Shown here: piece by piece, positions 1-9,844 of the stretch
How the letters are laid out: every line of letters begins with the position of its first letter
Numbering within the stretch: the first letter of the stretch is position 1
DNA from: Sporopachydermia quercuum
Taxonomy: Eukaryota > Ascomycota > Sporopachydermiomycetes > Sporopachydermiales > Sporopachydermiaceae
DNA: 64,000 bases
Direction of reading: 5' to 3'
Assembly: GCA_001599295.1 (NCBI GenBank)
Contig: BCGN01000012.1
Coordinates: 62,001 to 126,000, forward strand
Translations under genes and position numbers: made by a program
Notes under the pieces: generated by a model
Databases searched by the model: none
Seen by the model: only the letters and a program-made list of their open reading frames with translations
What the model was told of the DNA's origin: nothing

Positions 1-79
1 TTCTTCCCATCGTTTTTGAATTGTGCTCTAGGCCATTTGAAACCATTTCAATACCTTTGACAGAGAATAGCACTCCATC

Positions 80-1848
80 ATGGCCACTTTTGACTCGTCT
101 AAAGGTATCCTCAACACTATACTACAACAGGAGGCCATTACTAACATCACACCTAGTTCAACTTACATTCTATTGGGATCCAATCCAGACGTTCAAAAGC
201 TATTTCTGGATAAAACACTAGGAAAAGAAGTTGAAGTGGCGAACAGCTTAGGATTGGGGTATGGGTATAAAGTCTTCAAAGATAGTGATAGTTCTCAAGT
301 AATACATACAGTAGATATCCATACAGTGACAGACTCAAGTATATCAAAGCCAGAATATCAGAAACTTCTTCAAGTATACCTAAAAGAAAAGGAGAAAGCC
401 AATTACGGTGAAGTTGATGCTCAAAATGATTTCACAGTACAAAATTATCAGAAACCGGTGACATTGGCTGCAACAATCATATTAAACTGGGATAATGTCA
501 GTGATTGGCTGAAGATAATCGATCAAGACATCAAATTCTTAAAAGGTTGTCTCTCTAAGCTATCTCCAGAAATTACAGATAGAAACAATAAACAGAGTAA
601 GTTATCGTGAACTTGATTGTAGCTAGGTTTTCAGAAATTCATGTCTAAGCAACTTTGTCGCTTCTCGCTATATATCTGAAGATATCCCAACTGTCAACTT
701 CATACTAACGACTCCTTTACCTTTTACCTTTTTTTCCTTCTCATTTTAGTTGAAAATAAATTTAGACAAAAACACTCAGAAGATTTAAATACACCTTTAG
801 TTGAAAAAGCTATACAGAATTACGAATTTCCCTTAGACGATGGACAAGCAGTAGAACTGTTGGGTATACCGTTGAACATCATAGTAATGAGAAACCTGTC
901 AACAAAGTATTCTAGACAACAGGCTGACGACTATCCAAGCTGGAGTTTTGAAACATTCGAATATATCCAGCAAGTAATACGCACTATATGCTTATATTAT
1001 GGTGGATCACTTGCATTTTACTCACATGAATCCTCATTTGAATGCGAAGAGGTCCAACATTTGATTCTTGAAATGTTAAATGCGTCAGCTGTAAATTCCA
1101 ATGATATACTAGATAAATCAAAACCTTCTTTAAAACAGGTTGCCACCAGTGATAAAACCATTATACCAATTGGCTGGGATTCTTATGGGAAAATTAAGAC
1201 ACTAAATTCAAGCTTTGATTGTTCTGAGATCCAGACATTATGGAAAAGGTATATTCAGGATAACGACAATACACTGTTAATGGAGTACTGCGATAAGGTG
1301 CCAAAGAAAGTGACTGAGGAATCAGAACCAGAAATCAAACCATTGGAATCATTTGTACTAAGGTATCAATCTGTTCTGAGAGATTTATATGATAAACAAG
1401 ATAACACGGTATCAAATAAACCAATAGAGGAACCAACTGATTTTCAATGGGAGTCAGAAAATTTCCATTTAGGTGAAGAATCTGGTGTTCAAGTTAATGT
1501 CAATGGTGAAATTACAACTGCTGAACAAATATTAAAAAGGATAAGGGTATGTAGAATGAACTTGATGTTACTATAAATGTTGACGAAATGGCTATAATGG
1601 AATTAGAGTCAATTCGAGTTGTTAATCTTGTTCACTAACATTTTTCTTCCGAATAGGAGTCATCTGCCTTCACACCAACATCTCTACAACAGGATGAAGA
1701 AGATGAAGGAGAGCAGCGAGAAGCCCAGGAGAATATTGAAACGTACAGTAGTGCTAGCAACTCAGAATCAGTAATCCCTGACGAGAAAAGCAAAGAAGCG
1801 CTTGCAGAATTTTTCCAATCATTAGCCAAAAAGAATAATAGTCAGTAG
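80..1848 (+). CDS. DYN3: Dynein light intermediate chain, three exons
   Basis: Exons are 80-596, 750-1546 and 1657-1848 (501 aa). Intron 1 has a GTAAGT donor at 597, TACTAAC at 703-709 and its AG at 748-749. Intron 2 has a GTATGT donor at 1547, CACTAAC at 1633-1639 and its AG at 1655-1656. Both junctions keep frame. The product is the cytoplasmic dynein subunit that links the heavy-chain tail to cargo adaptors. The Ras-like core shows ILLGS near the start, NWDN, LGIPLNIIV (LIC family: GIPL-V) and FEYIQQVIRTICLYYGGSLAFY. The GKT P-loop is absent, so nucleotide binding is doubtful. The last 17 residues (EALAEFFQSLAKK...) resemble the adaptor-binding C-terminal helix of metazoan LIC. The ATG at 80 gives the full N-terminal strand of the core. 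Family assignment is good; the symbol is by analogy with S. cerevisiae. Confidence 0.85.
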
Positions 1849-2134
1849 ATGAGTATTAACCGTTTGGAGTAAATACTATGGAATATATAATGAATGTGTT
1901 TGCGAGGAATAGGAATCTAAATTGTAGTAGACCACGGTGTACTGACAAAATCAAAGTGTTGTGAGGGGCAAGTCACTCTTGTAAACTTCTACACTATTGT
2001 TCATTCATTTGGAAGAAGTAATATATAGTACAGTTTGTTAAAGCATAGAACATCCTATACAATGAACAATAGATGGGTAGGCATGATTGAAGGCTGAAGG
2101 GTACAATCCATTGTATAATTAACACGTTTCTCAT

Positions 2135-3169
2135 CTAATCCATTTTTATATCACCATCGCCATCACCATTTGCGTTAGTATTATTAGCAGCAANCTGGCT
2201 ATCGAGATCTGTGGGAAAAGTGGTAGTTTCTGTTGTAGTACTGGGTTGTTCAGCAGGCTGTGTGGAAGTCTGTTCAGCAGGTGGGTTATTTTTAGCATCA
2301 ACAGCAACTTGTGGCATAGGTTCAGTAGAGGAATCTGCATCAGAAACATAAGTTTGATTAATATTAGAAGAGGCGACAGAAGTACCAGAAGTACTAGTTA
2401 TAGTAGCATCTGCACCAACTTCAGAGTGAGTGTCGACAGCTACTTCAGGAGCATCCTTTAACCCAATATCAACTACTTCGGAGGTTTGATAGTTGTGAAT
2501 TATATTCTCAGCTGAAGCTTCTAAGTGTTCATTCTTTGATTCCTCGCTTACTTGCTCTTCTGCAGAGTCTTCGGCCCCAAGCACTGTTTTAGCATGAATT
2601 ACTTCCGATTTTTCACTAGAAGGATTGGGTGTCACACCATTATCTAAATTTGTTTCTACTTTATCTGTTGATCCATTATTCGTCTTTTCATTTTCAACTT
2701 TGATATCCTCTAATTCCTTTTGCTTGGCAGCGCTAGCATCTGTACTTGCACTTAAACCTGGAATAGCTTCTTCTCCTCCTCCAACAGCACCTCTGATATC
2801 AGCCACTGTTAGTCCATCATTAGAATTAGTAGTATCTTCTTTTTTAATTCCACGTGTTTCACGTTTGGAATATAGCGATAGGTCCAAGAATTCATCCTCA
2901 GCACCATCTATCACATTCACCTCATCTGAATCTCCTTCAACAGGTACCCAAGCTAGAAACTGTAATCCTCCTGTATTATGATTGTTATCGTCATCGCCGT
3001 TATGCTCTGTTCCGTTTTCATATGTGTTGTTATTTGCTGAGTGATTGTTTTTGGGTGTGATCCACATTCTTTTCCAATGGGTTACTGCTTGGTCGTAATC
3101 GGCCAGATTTACAGCTGCAGCAGCATGTCGCACCAGTGACTGGCGGTAGAGCGATCGACGTGAAGACAT
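2135..3169 (-). CDS. RTT102: RTT102-like subunit of SWI/SNF and RSC remodellers
   Basis: The protein is 344 aa from the ATG at 3169 and has one N near its C-terminus. S. cerevisiae Rtt102 is about 157 aa and stabilises the Arp7-Arp9 module of SWI/SNF and RSC. The hallmark here is LTVADIRGAVGGGEEAIPGLSA, closely matching the Rtt102 segment VDDIRGAVGNSEAIPGLSA. The short basic-acidic ending DIKMD matches DVKMN. An N-terminal part reads DYDQAVTHWKRMWITPKNN, then after an Asn-rich insert FLAWVPVEG. This corresponds to the Trp-containing N-terminus of Rtt102 and also resembles the BCL7 motif [21 protein letters not shown]. Most of the extra length is a low-complexity Ser/Thr/Glu-rich tail between the IPGLSA motif and the C-terminus. 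It is probably nuclear. The function is inferred from the family. Confidence 0.85.
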   Translation of the reverse strand: MSSRRSLYRQSLVRHAAAAVNLADYDQAVTHWKRMWITPKNNHSANNNTYENGTEHNGDDDNNHNTGGLQFLAWVPVEGDSDEVNVIDGAEDEFLDLSLYSKRETRGIKKEDTTNSNDGLTVADIRGAVGGGEEAIPGLSASTDASAAKQKELEDIKVENEKTNNGSTDKVETNLDNGVTPNPSSEKSEVIHAKTVLGAEDSAEEQVSEESKNEHLEASAENIIHNYQTSEVVDIGLKDAPEVAVDTHSEVGADATITSTSGTSVASSNINQTYVSDADSSTEPMPQVAVDAKNNPPAEQTSTQPAEQPSTTTETTTFPTDLDSQXAANNTNANGDGDGDIKMD

Positions 3170-3988
3170 AGTGTACAAATATTGTTATGAAAAATGAGCA
3201 ATGAAATTACACTGTCGGCGTGTCAAAATGTCAATTCAAATCAATTGAGTACAACTACTAGAACTCTCTTGATGCATAAGGAATTGTTCGAGACAACATA
3301 CAAGGACGCGTAGCAATTGGCTATCTCAGTCTCATTCAATAAGACCCACAAACAAAAAAAATGAGCTGTAGTAACAAATCGTCCTATGCTGTTTCAATCC
3401 TAATCTATCCTTTTATCCATATTATGGATATCTTTTTCATTTCCTGTTCAACACACATCGATAAACAGTAAGTCCTAATAAGTTCTTTACAGAGCCTGTT
3501 AGCTAGTAAACATATTTGTCTCCCGATACCCCCGCTTAAGCTATTTGGTGTTGTGGTGTCAATTCGTTTTTGGAGAAATAGATCAGGGGAAATCCACGAG
3601 ACATATTATTGTTTAGTAAAGACATACTGCAATAGCTCTGCTAACATGAACTTCAGAATTATGTTGATGTCTTGAGTCTTATCAACTATTTTAAATCTAT
3701 AGAGCCTTTCAACGTTCATGCAAAAATTCAAATTTCCTTGTAAATTAGTTGATTATTACAGTGATTGGTTACTGTTGCTGTGTAATCTTATTATAAAGAA
3801 AAGCAGAAAGAAGAATCCGTCCCATCACGTGAGAATAGCTGTGTTTGTGAATGGGGCGCTTAACCACAGATTCAAGTTATTGAAACAGGCATAAAGCCAA
3901 ATATCTTTGCGTTTGCAGTTTTTCCTTTTTCCTTTTTCCTTTGCTTATAATCTACGCATTACATTTTGATAAACAACGCTTATTGGCC
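3170..3988. promoter_or_regulatory. Divergent intergenic region RTT102-TAF1
   Basis: This 819-bp spacer separates two divergent genes and must hold both promoters. It has an ACGCGT (MCB-like) site at 3306-3311, a CACGTG E-box at 3836-3841, and a T-rich run of TTTTTCC units at about 3919-3942 just before the TAF1 start. Factor binding is inferred from motif shape only. Confidence 0.45.
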
Positions 3989-6900
3989 ATGTCGACAACA
4001 GAGAAAATGGACATGAGCCATCCAAACGAGAAAGGCAAAAGCGATATTGTTCTTAATCAAGAAGCAGAAGACAGTTTGGTGGATGAGATTATTTCAAATA
4101 ACAATTTTGATATAGATTCTGTTCTCAAACAAGTACGATCGGGTAAAGATGGAGCTATTAAACATGCAGATGATGCTATTGATTATGAAGATATTGATGA
4201 GTTAGCTGATGATGAAGATGACGTGTTTGTTTCTCCGTCAGGAAAAATGGGCGTGGATTCGAATGCAAGGGACGAAGGGTCAGAAGGTAATGATGATGAG
4301 GAAGACTTTTTCAAAAATTTAGAGGGCGGAGATGATGACGAGATTCTAATTGATGGTAAGTCTTTATATGAAAAAGGTAGTGGTACCACAACAAGTGAAA
4401 CAATGTCAGTTCATCACAGTATAGAAGCATCGTCACCGAAGTCGAAGTCCGACAAATTTTTCGAACTATTCTCAAATAATAATGCTCCTGGTATTTCTGA
4501 AAATGAAGCGGACCTGACAGCAGAACTTCAAACGGAAGATGATTTAAAGATTGAAGACATATTCAACGAATCTACAGGCGGAAAGTCTTCAATAGGACTG
4601 TTTTCCTTTTCAGATGTATCTGGAACAAAGCCTGATGACGAAGTACCGGAATCGGAAGAATATAAAACAGTTGGAGAGTTTGGAACAAATTTTGAACAAT
4701 TTGACAAAAATTCTGATCATTTCACCAGCCTACAACCGAATAAACCCTCAATAGCTCAGACCGTTTTACAAAAACTATCAAAGATAGGTGAAAGCCGTGA
4801 AGCAATTACATTAGTAGAAAAACCGTTCACAAAAAAGGCAATAACATCAACAGAGAAAGCAGAAATTCCCTCACCTTTGAATATATTACGTAAGTTAACA
4901 CTTTCCAAAGAAGAATTGGATGAACAGAAACGAGAAAATAGGAAGAAACAAATAAGGAGGAAGAAGGAGCTCGAAGCTGTTGCTCAGTTCTATCCAGATT
5001 TCACGCCTGAAGCTATTTTACAGTTTAGCAAGATGTTTGGTTCGCAAGAGGAAGAATACAAATGGTCTGAAATACCGAATGTGCATAAACCTCTGGTACC
5101 AATGAGAGTATCTTTGGATATTGAAGTGAATCAGAAGCGTGTATTCAGATCATCTGCTCTCGCTAATTCTCGTGAAAATTTCTATGACACATATATTGTG
5201 GACATGAAATCTTTGTATCCTAATGAAGAAAACTACAGTAAGCACAAAAAGAGTCAACGATCTATTGATAATGTAAATGCCGATGGAAACGAAGATATCG
5301 AAGATAATAATAACGATGAAAGTGAAGTTGATATCTTTAATAACAAAGTAGTGGATAGTAGATTGACGTACAATGACTTGGTTCTTGCGTCCGCTGATTG
5401 GGACAAAGAAATTGTGATTGAAAACACAACTGATGAGGAAGAGGATGACAATATCGAAGAACTCAACCAAAGTAGAAAGAAGCTGAAAGCTGGGAATCAA
5501 AACAATTTTAGTCACTTAGAGAGAGATAAAAGCATGTCAAAAATTTTTGGCTACGATGATGAACTTGATAGCAACAATTTAGATGAAACATTATTGGAAG
5601 ACATTGACAGTTCTTCCGTACCGAAACTAATATTAGATATGAACGATCCAAAGCTTCTATTTGCTAAATTGAAACCAAGATTAGGGAATAATGATAGGGA
5701 ATCAAGAACGATCGCAGCAACTCCTTCTTCAGAAAGAGCACTTCGCCAAAGATTCAATATTTCTAACGATGAGGCTTATGATTTATTGAAAGAGAACTAT
5801 CAATCCAAAGTTCGTACGACTATTGGCAATCTCAATATTGATCATGCCATGCCAGCTTTAAGACTACAATCACCTTTCTACAAAGTGAAACTTTCTAAGG
5901 CTCAAATGAGGTCATTCCATCGGCCGACATTTAGAGTGCGTCCGAATACCGTTATTCATTTCACTCGTCTGAAAACAAGAAAGAGAAAGAAGGATAAAGG
6001 AAAGTCCGTGCTTGAAGTTTTTTCAAAGACGCAAGATTTGACCTTAGGTGATACCAGTCAAGTTTTTTGTTATGAATATAGTGAAGAGTATCCATTGGCA
6101 TTATCAAACTTTGGTATGGGTAGCAAATTGCTCAACTACTATAGGAAAAAGAACGAAGAAGATACCAGTCGGCCAAAGTTACCTGTTGGAGAATCGCATG
6201 TTGTTGGAGTGGAAGATAGAAGTCCATTTTGGAATTTTGGATTTGTTGAGCCGGGAAAGATAGTCCCTACTTTATACAACCAAATGATTAGGGCCCCAGT
6301 CTTCAAGCACGACCCCCCTAATACAGACTTTTTATTAATTCGGAGTAGCAGCGGTCCATTAGGTGGGCAAAGGTATTTTTTGAAGACTATGAATCATTTA
6401 TTTACTGTTGGTCAAACATTTCCAGTGGTGGAAATTCCAGGGCCTAATTCAAGGAAGGTTACAACTGCTAGCAAGAATAGACTAAAGATGATTGTCTTTA
6501 GAGTCATCAACAAGAACAAACATCACAGAATGGCGACCAGGGATATTGCAATACATTTTCCTGATCAAACAGAAATGCAGTATCGTCAGAGATTAAAAGA
6601 ATTTATGGAGTTTCATAGAACTGGTGAACATCAGCAGCATTGGACTCTTAAACATGGTGAAACATTACCTGATGAAAACCATATTCGCAGTATGATTTCA
6701 CCAGAAGATTTGGTTTTACTAGAGACAATGCAAGTTGGTCAACAACATTTACAGGATGCAGGTTATGGTAAGACTGTAGAGGATGAAGAAGAAAAAGAGA
6801 GAGATGGAGTTGCAGGAGAAGGTAGCATTGAAGAACAATTGGCTCCATGGAATGTTTCGCGTAATTTTATTAATGCAACTCAAGGTAAAGCAATGCTTCA

Positions 6901-7837
6901 ACTATATGGCGAAGGAGATCCAACCGGCAGAGGTGAAGCTTTCAGTTTATTGAAGATTTCAATGAAAGGTGGGTTCAAAGCAATGGGCCAATCTATTGAT
7001 GAACGACTTGATAAATCAAAACTTGGTGGTCATAGTTATAATGTTGCATTGCAACAGAAGGCATATGATGAAGAAATTAAACGCATTTGGTACAATCAGC
7101 AGAAAAGTTTAAGTATAACTGATACGAGTAACTTGCAGTGGGAAGAAATGGAACAAGAACGGGAGCAAATACAAAATGATGCTGAATCTCTATTTGAAGA
7201 AGATGAAAACATGGATGATAACACGTCAACATTTTCTCATGGAACCAATTCAACAGCTGCAACGAGTAATAGAAATCAACAAAAGAAAGTGTTACGTATC
7301 ACTAGAATGGTAAGGGATGAGAATAACGTTCTTCATAGAAAAGTTGAAATCGTTAAAGATCCAAAGGTTATTCATGCTTACATTCAAAGGAAAGAAAAAC
7401 TTCTTAGTGAAGAATTGGTTCCTGATGCGCTACAAGTCACCAATGATGAGAATATTAACAAGAGAAATAAAAAGATCTTAGCAGAAAAATTAGCAAAATT
7501 AGAAAGGAATCAAGAAAGAAGAGAAAAGAAAGCATCATCTTTGAACTTGAAGAACTTAGATGCTTCACAGCAACCAGTTGCATTATCTGGTAAAGGCATC
7601 GGTAAAGGTAAATCCAAAGTCCGTCGATGTGCAACATGTGGTGCTATTGGTCATATTCGTACTAATAAGTCATGCCCTCTTTATAATGAACGATATGGTG
7701 GAATTGGCAAGGATCCAAACCAAAAGAAGAAGAGCAATAAAAAAGGAGACGGTGATGGAGATGAGGACGCCAGTACACCGGTCAATGAAATATCATTAAT
7801 GAGTAGAATATCTTTAGGCACTGATTTACCCTTTTAA
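3989..7837 (+). CDS. TAF1: TFIID subunit 1 (TAF1)
   Basis: The protein is 1282 aa from the ATG at 3989 (the frame is open upstream but has no earlier ATG). TAF1 is the scaffold of TFIID. The N-terminal ~200 residues are very acidic and contain DYEDIDELADDEDD, a plausible TBP-binding TAND-like part. The conserved central domain (DUF3591, historically called the HAT domain) runs from about residue 615 to 970: ALRLQSPFYKVKLSKAQMRSFHRP, SPFWNFGFVEPGK, then LIRSSSGPLGGQRYFLKTMNHLFTVGQ. A zinc knuckle CATCGAIGHIRTNKSC lies near residue 1213-1228, followed by a Lys-rich tail. No bromodomains follow, as in other yeast TAF1 proteins, where Bdf1 is thought to fill that role. It is somewhat longer than S. 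cerevisiae TAF1 (1066 aa), mainly through acidic and Ser-rich N-terminal sequence. No intron is seen. Confidence 0.96.
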   Translation: MSTTEKMDMSHPNEKGKSDIVLNQEAEDSLVDEIISNNNFDIDSVLKQVRSGKDGAIKHADDAIDYEDIDELADDEDDVFVSPSGKMGVDSNARDEGSEGNDDEEDFFKNLEGGDDDEILIDGKSLYEKGSGTTTSETMSVHHSIEASSPKSKSDKFFELFSNNNAPGISENEADLTAELQTEDDLKIEDIFNESTGGKSSIGLFSFSDVSGTKPDDEVPESEEYKTVGEFGTNFEQFDKNSDHFTSLQPNKPSIAQTVLQKLSKIGESREAITLVEKPFTKKAITSTEKAEIPSPLNILRKLTLSKEELDEQKRENRKKQIRRKKELEAVAQFYPDFTPEAILQFSKMFGSQEEEYKWSEIPNVHKPLVPMRVSLDIEVNQKRVFRSSALANSRENFYDTYIVDMKSLYPNEENYSKHKKSQRSIDNVNADGNEDIEDNNNDESEVDIFNNKVVDSRLTYNDLVLASADWDKEIVIENTTDEEEDDNIEELNQSRKKLKAGNQNNFSHLERDKSMSKIFGYDDELDSNNLDETLLEDIDSSSVPKLILDMNDPKLLFAKLKPRLGNNDRESRTIAATPSSERALRQRFNISNDEAYDLLKENYQSKVRTTIGNLNIDHAMPALRLQSPFYKVKLSKAQMRSFHRPTFRVRPNTVIHFTRLKTRKRKKDKGKSVLEVFSKTQDLTLGDTSQVFCYEYSEEYPLALSNFGMGSKLLNYYRKKNEEDTSRPKLPVGESHVVGVEDRSPFWNFGFVEPGKIVPTLYNQMIRAPVFKHDPPNTDFLLIRSSSGPLGGQRYFLKTMNHLFTVGQTFPVVEIPGPNSRKVTTASKNRLKMIVFRVINKNKHHRMATRDIAIHFPDQTEMQYRQRLKEFMEFHRTGEHQQHWTLKHGETLPDENHIRSMISPEDLVLLETMQVGQQHLQDAGYGKTVEDEEEKERDGVAGEGSIEEQLAPWNVSRNFINATQGKAMLQLYGEGDPTGRGEAFSLLKISMKGGFKAMGQSIDERLDKSKLGGHSYNVALQQKAYDEEIKRIWYNQQKSLSITDTSNLQWEEMEQEREQIQNDAESLFEEDENMDDNTSTFSHGTNSTAATSNRNQQKKVLRITRMVRDENNVLHRKVEIVKDPKVIHAYIQRKEKLLSEELVPDALQVTNDENINKRNKKILAEKLAKLERNQERREKKASSLNLKNLDASQQPVALSGKGIGKGKSKVRRCATCGAIGHIRTNKSCPLYNERYGGIGKDPNQKKKSNKKGDGDGDEDASTPVNEISLMSRISLGTDLPF

Positions 7838-8233
7838 TTTTGATAAAGTGCCTCGAATCTATCGTTATGCTAAGAACATTCTTTTATTACATTGTATTTT
7901 TATGCCCTCAGTCTATATACTTAATGAACAACTTAATGACTAAAGTATCCATTGTCTTTTCTCACCAAGTAGACGTTCACATCTTAGTATTAGGAGTGGC
8001 CGAAATTTAATCTTTCTCTCAATTCATTACATTTTTAGTATCGCATTCTAAGTCCCAATAACTAGCAAATATAAAAGTAATTTTATTCAATATCCAGCGT
8101 ATACTTTAAGTCTACAAACAAAAATTTTAATACGTTGATGAAGTCCAGATTTCTACCGATGAATTGTAAGTTCGTAGAATCAAAGCAAAAAGTACATCAT
8201 ATCATCCGGACTGTCATATAAATGATAATATAT
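7838..8233. other. Convergent 3' spacer TAF1-PRC1
   Basis: This 396-bp AT-rich spacer lies between two converging genes and presumably carries both 3' UTRs and polyadenylation signals. No ORF, repeat or RNA gene was seen. Confidence 0.4.
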
Positions 8234-9844
8234 TTAAGCGAAAGTGTAGTTGCCTGCAATCCAGGCATTGACCATAGCCAATGCACTTTCAGGTTCGTCA
8301 TAAGGAACCATATGTCCAGCATTATATACTCTCAAGAAAGTGAAATTATCAACATTCTTAACTTGGCCTAATTCATTATCATCGACAACCCAAGGAATCA
8401 ATGGAGTCTTGGAAAATTCTTTGGTCTTACTCCATTCAATAACATCACTCCAGGCATGATTTCCAAGCCAATTGCAAATGAAGTCTTTATCACCTGCATA
8501 AATCAAGACTGGAATATCAGCTTCTAAAAGCTTCGTAACAGACTTATGATATGGTTTCATCCAATCACCAGCAAATAAGAAATTTCTGTTGATATCGAAG
8601 TTACATGATTGATAGTCTTCAACTTCAGCACCCAAGGCGTCTTTCACATCTTCATCATTGAGATAATCAGTGATAAAGTCTAAACCTTTGTAGCATAAAG
8701 CGTTACCTTCACATTTACTTCTGACATCATACACGTTTTGACCAGTCTTTTGATAAGGACCCATCTGAGCATTGTTGCAGTAAATAGCAGCAGGAACACA
8801 TGAGAAAACAGATTCCGATTCGTAACAGGACTCAATCAATGATAAACATCTGGGTAAAGTATCAAGCATTCCTGCACATTCTGTGTCAGATAAAACTGCT
8901 GGAGCTCCACCTTTACCACAAGCCATTGGTTGATAGTAAGAGTATTGAGTAAGAGGGTCAGTCAGACCGTTCCCAATTAGAACGGACTTCAACTCAAAGT
9001 TACGCTTCTTTTCAGCAATAATATCGGCTGCAAATACAGGGATATAATGGCCTGCGTAAGATTCACCAGCAATATGGAAATCTTGCTTGGAGTACTCAGG
9101 AAATTGTTGGAAGAATAATTGCAAAAATGCATAAACATCCTTACTAGCAGCAACAGTATTGGATACTGACGATGAGGAGTAAGAGTAGCCAACATTAACT
9201 GGTTGGTCCAAGAAAATAACTGACGCATTACTATTCCATGAGGCTGGATTGTAGACTGGTTTGACGTTCTCGGAGATCGAGCTTGGTCCGAGTTCAAAGA
9301 ATAAACCTGTTAAAGATGAGCAACCGGGTCCACCATTTAGCCAGAGAATAACAGGATCATTCTTGGGATCATTCCTTGATTCAAAAAACCAATAGAAGAA
9401 ATGCTTGTCTTCATCTTCAATATCCAAGTAGCCAGAGTATTGTTTGACGGAGTCCACACCTAAACCCTCAGGAGATTTAACTCTCAAAGCGTGATTAGGT
9501 AAATCTTCATTTGTCACTTTAGCAATCCATTCAGAAACAGGTCTTTTGAATGATTTCACTGGTGAGGAGTAAAATTTCATTTTCTCAATAGTATCAGCAA
9601 ACTTCAAAGACATCTCTGACCAGATGCCTTTGATATCATCTGTTATCTCACCAGGTTTGTAACCAAATACGTTCTTGGCTGACTCTAGCAAGTCGCTTTT
9701 TCCATGGAGCTCAATATTCTTTGGTTCTTCATCTGTATAAAACTGTCCAACATTATCAAGAATTTCAGGAAATTGTTCCAGTTCTGTAGGAATATGAAGC
9801 GCNGAGGCCCCAATGGCAAGATATGCCAATGTAGTAAACTTCAT
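8234..9844 (-). CDS. PRC1: Vacuolar carboxypeptidase Y precursor
   Basis: The preproenzyme is 536 aa from the ATG at 9844, which gives a clear signal peptide ([13 protein letters not shown], one N-affected residue, then AL). A propeptide of about 110 residues follows. The mature S10 serine carboxypeptidase begins near [17 protein letters not shown]. The catalytic triad is visible: Ser262 in GESYAGHY, Asp454 in [13 protein letters not shown] and His511 in [22 protein letters not shown] forms the oxyanion/substrate region. Paired cysteines such as [16 protein letters not shown] and SKCEGNALC match CPY disulfides. NST/NYT-type sequons fit N-glycosylation. It removes C-terminal residues from peptides in the vacuole. 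The QRPL-type Vps10 signal of S. cerevisiae CPY is not seen; the equivalent part reads [10 protein letters not shown]. Confidence 0.97.
   Translation of the reverse strand: MKFTTLAYLAIGAXALHIPTELEQFPEILDNVGQFYTDEEPKNIELHGKSDLLESAKNVFGYKPGEITDDIKGIWSEMSLKFADTIEKMKFYSSPVKSFKRPVSEWIAKVTNEDLPNHALRVKSPEGLGVDSVKQYSGYLDIEDEDKHFFYWFFESRNDPKNDPVILWLNGGPGCSSLTGLFFELGPSSISENVKPVYNPASWNSNASVIFLDQPVNVGYSYSSSSVSNTVAASKDVYAFLQLFFQQFPEYSKQDFHIAGESYAGHYIPVFAADIIAEKKRNFELKSVLIGNGLTDPLTQYSYYQPMACGKGGAPAVLSDTECAGMLDTLPRCLSLIESCYESESVFSCVPAAIYCNNAQMGPYQKTGQNVYDVRSKCEGNALCYKGLDFITDYLNDEDVKDALGAEVEDYQSCNFDINRNFLFAGDWMKPYHKSVTKLLEADIPVLIYAGDKDFICNWLGNHAWSDVIEWSKTKEFSKTPLIPWVVDDNELGQVKNVDNFTFLRVYNAGHMVPYDEPESALAMVNAWIAGNYTFA

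Noticed and set aside
2625-2981. 118-codon plus-strand frame opposite RTT102
   Set aside because: Antisense to the Ser/Glu-rich part of RTT102; composition explained by that gene.
5150-5515. 121-codon minus-strand frame within TAF1
   Set aside because: Shadow of the TAF1 reading frame without initiating context or motif.
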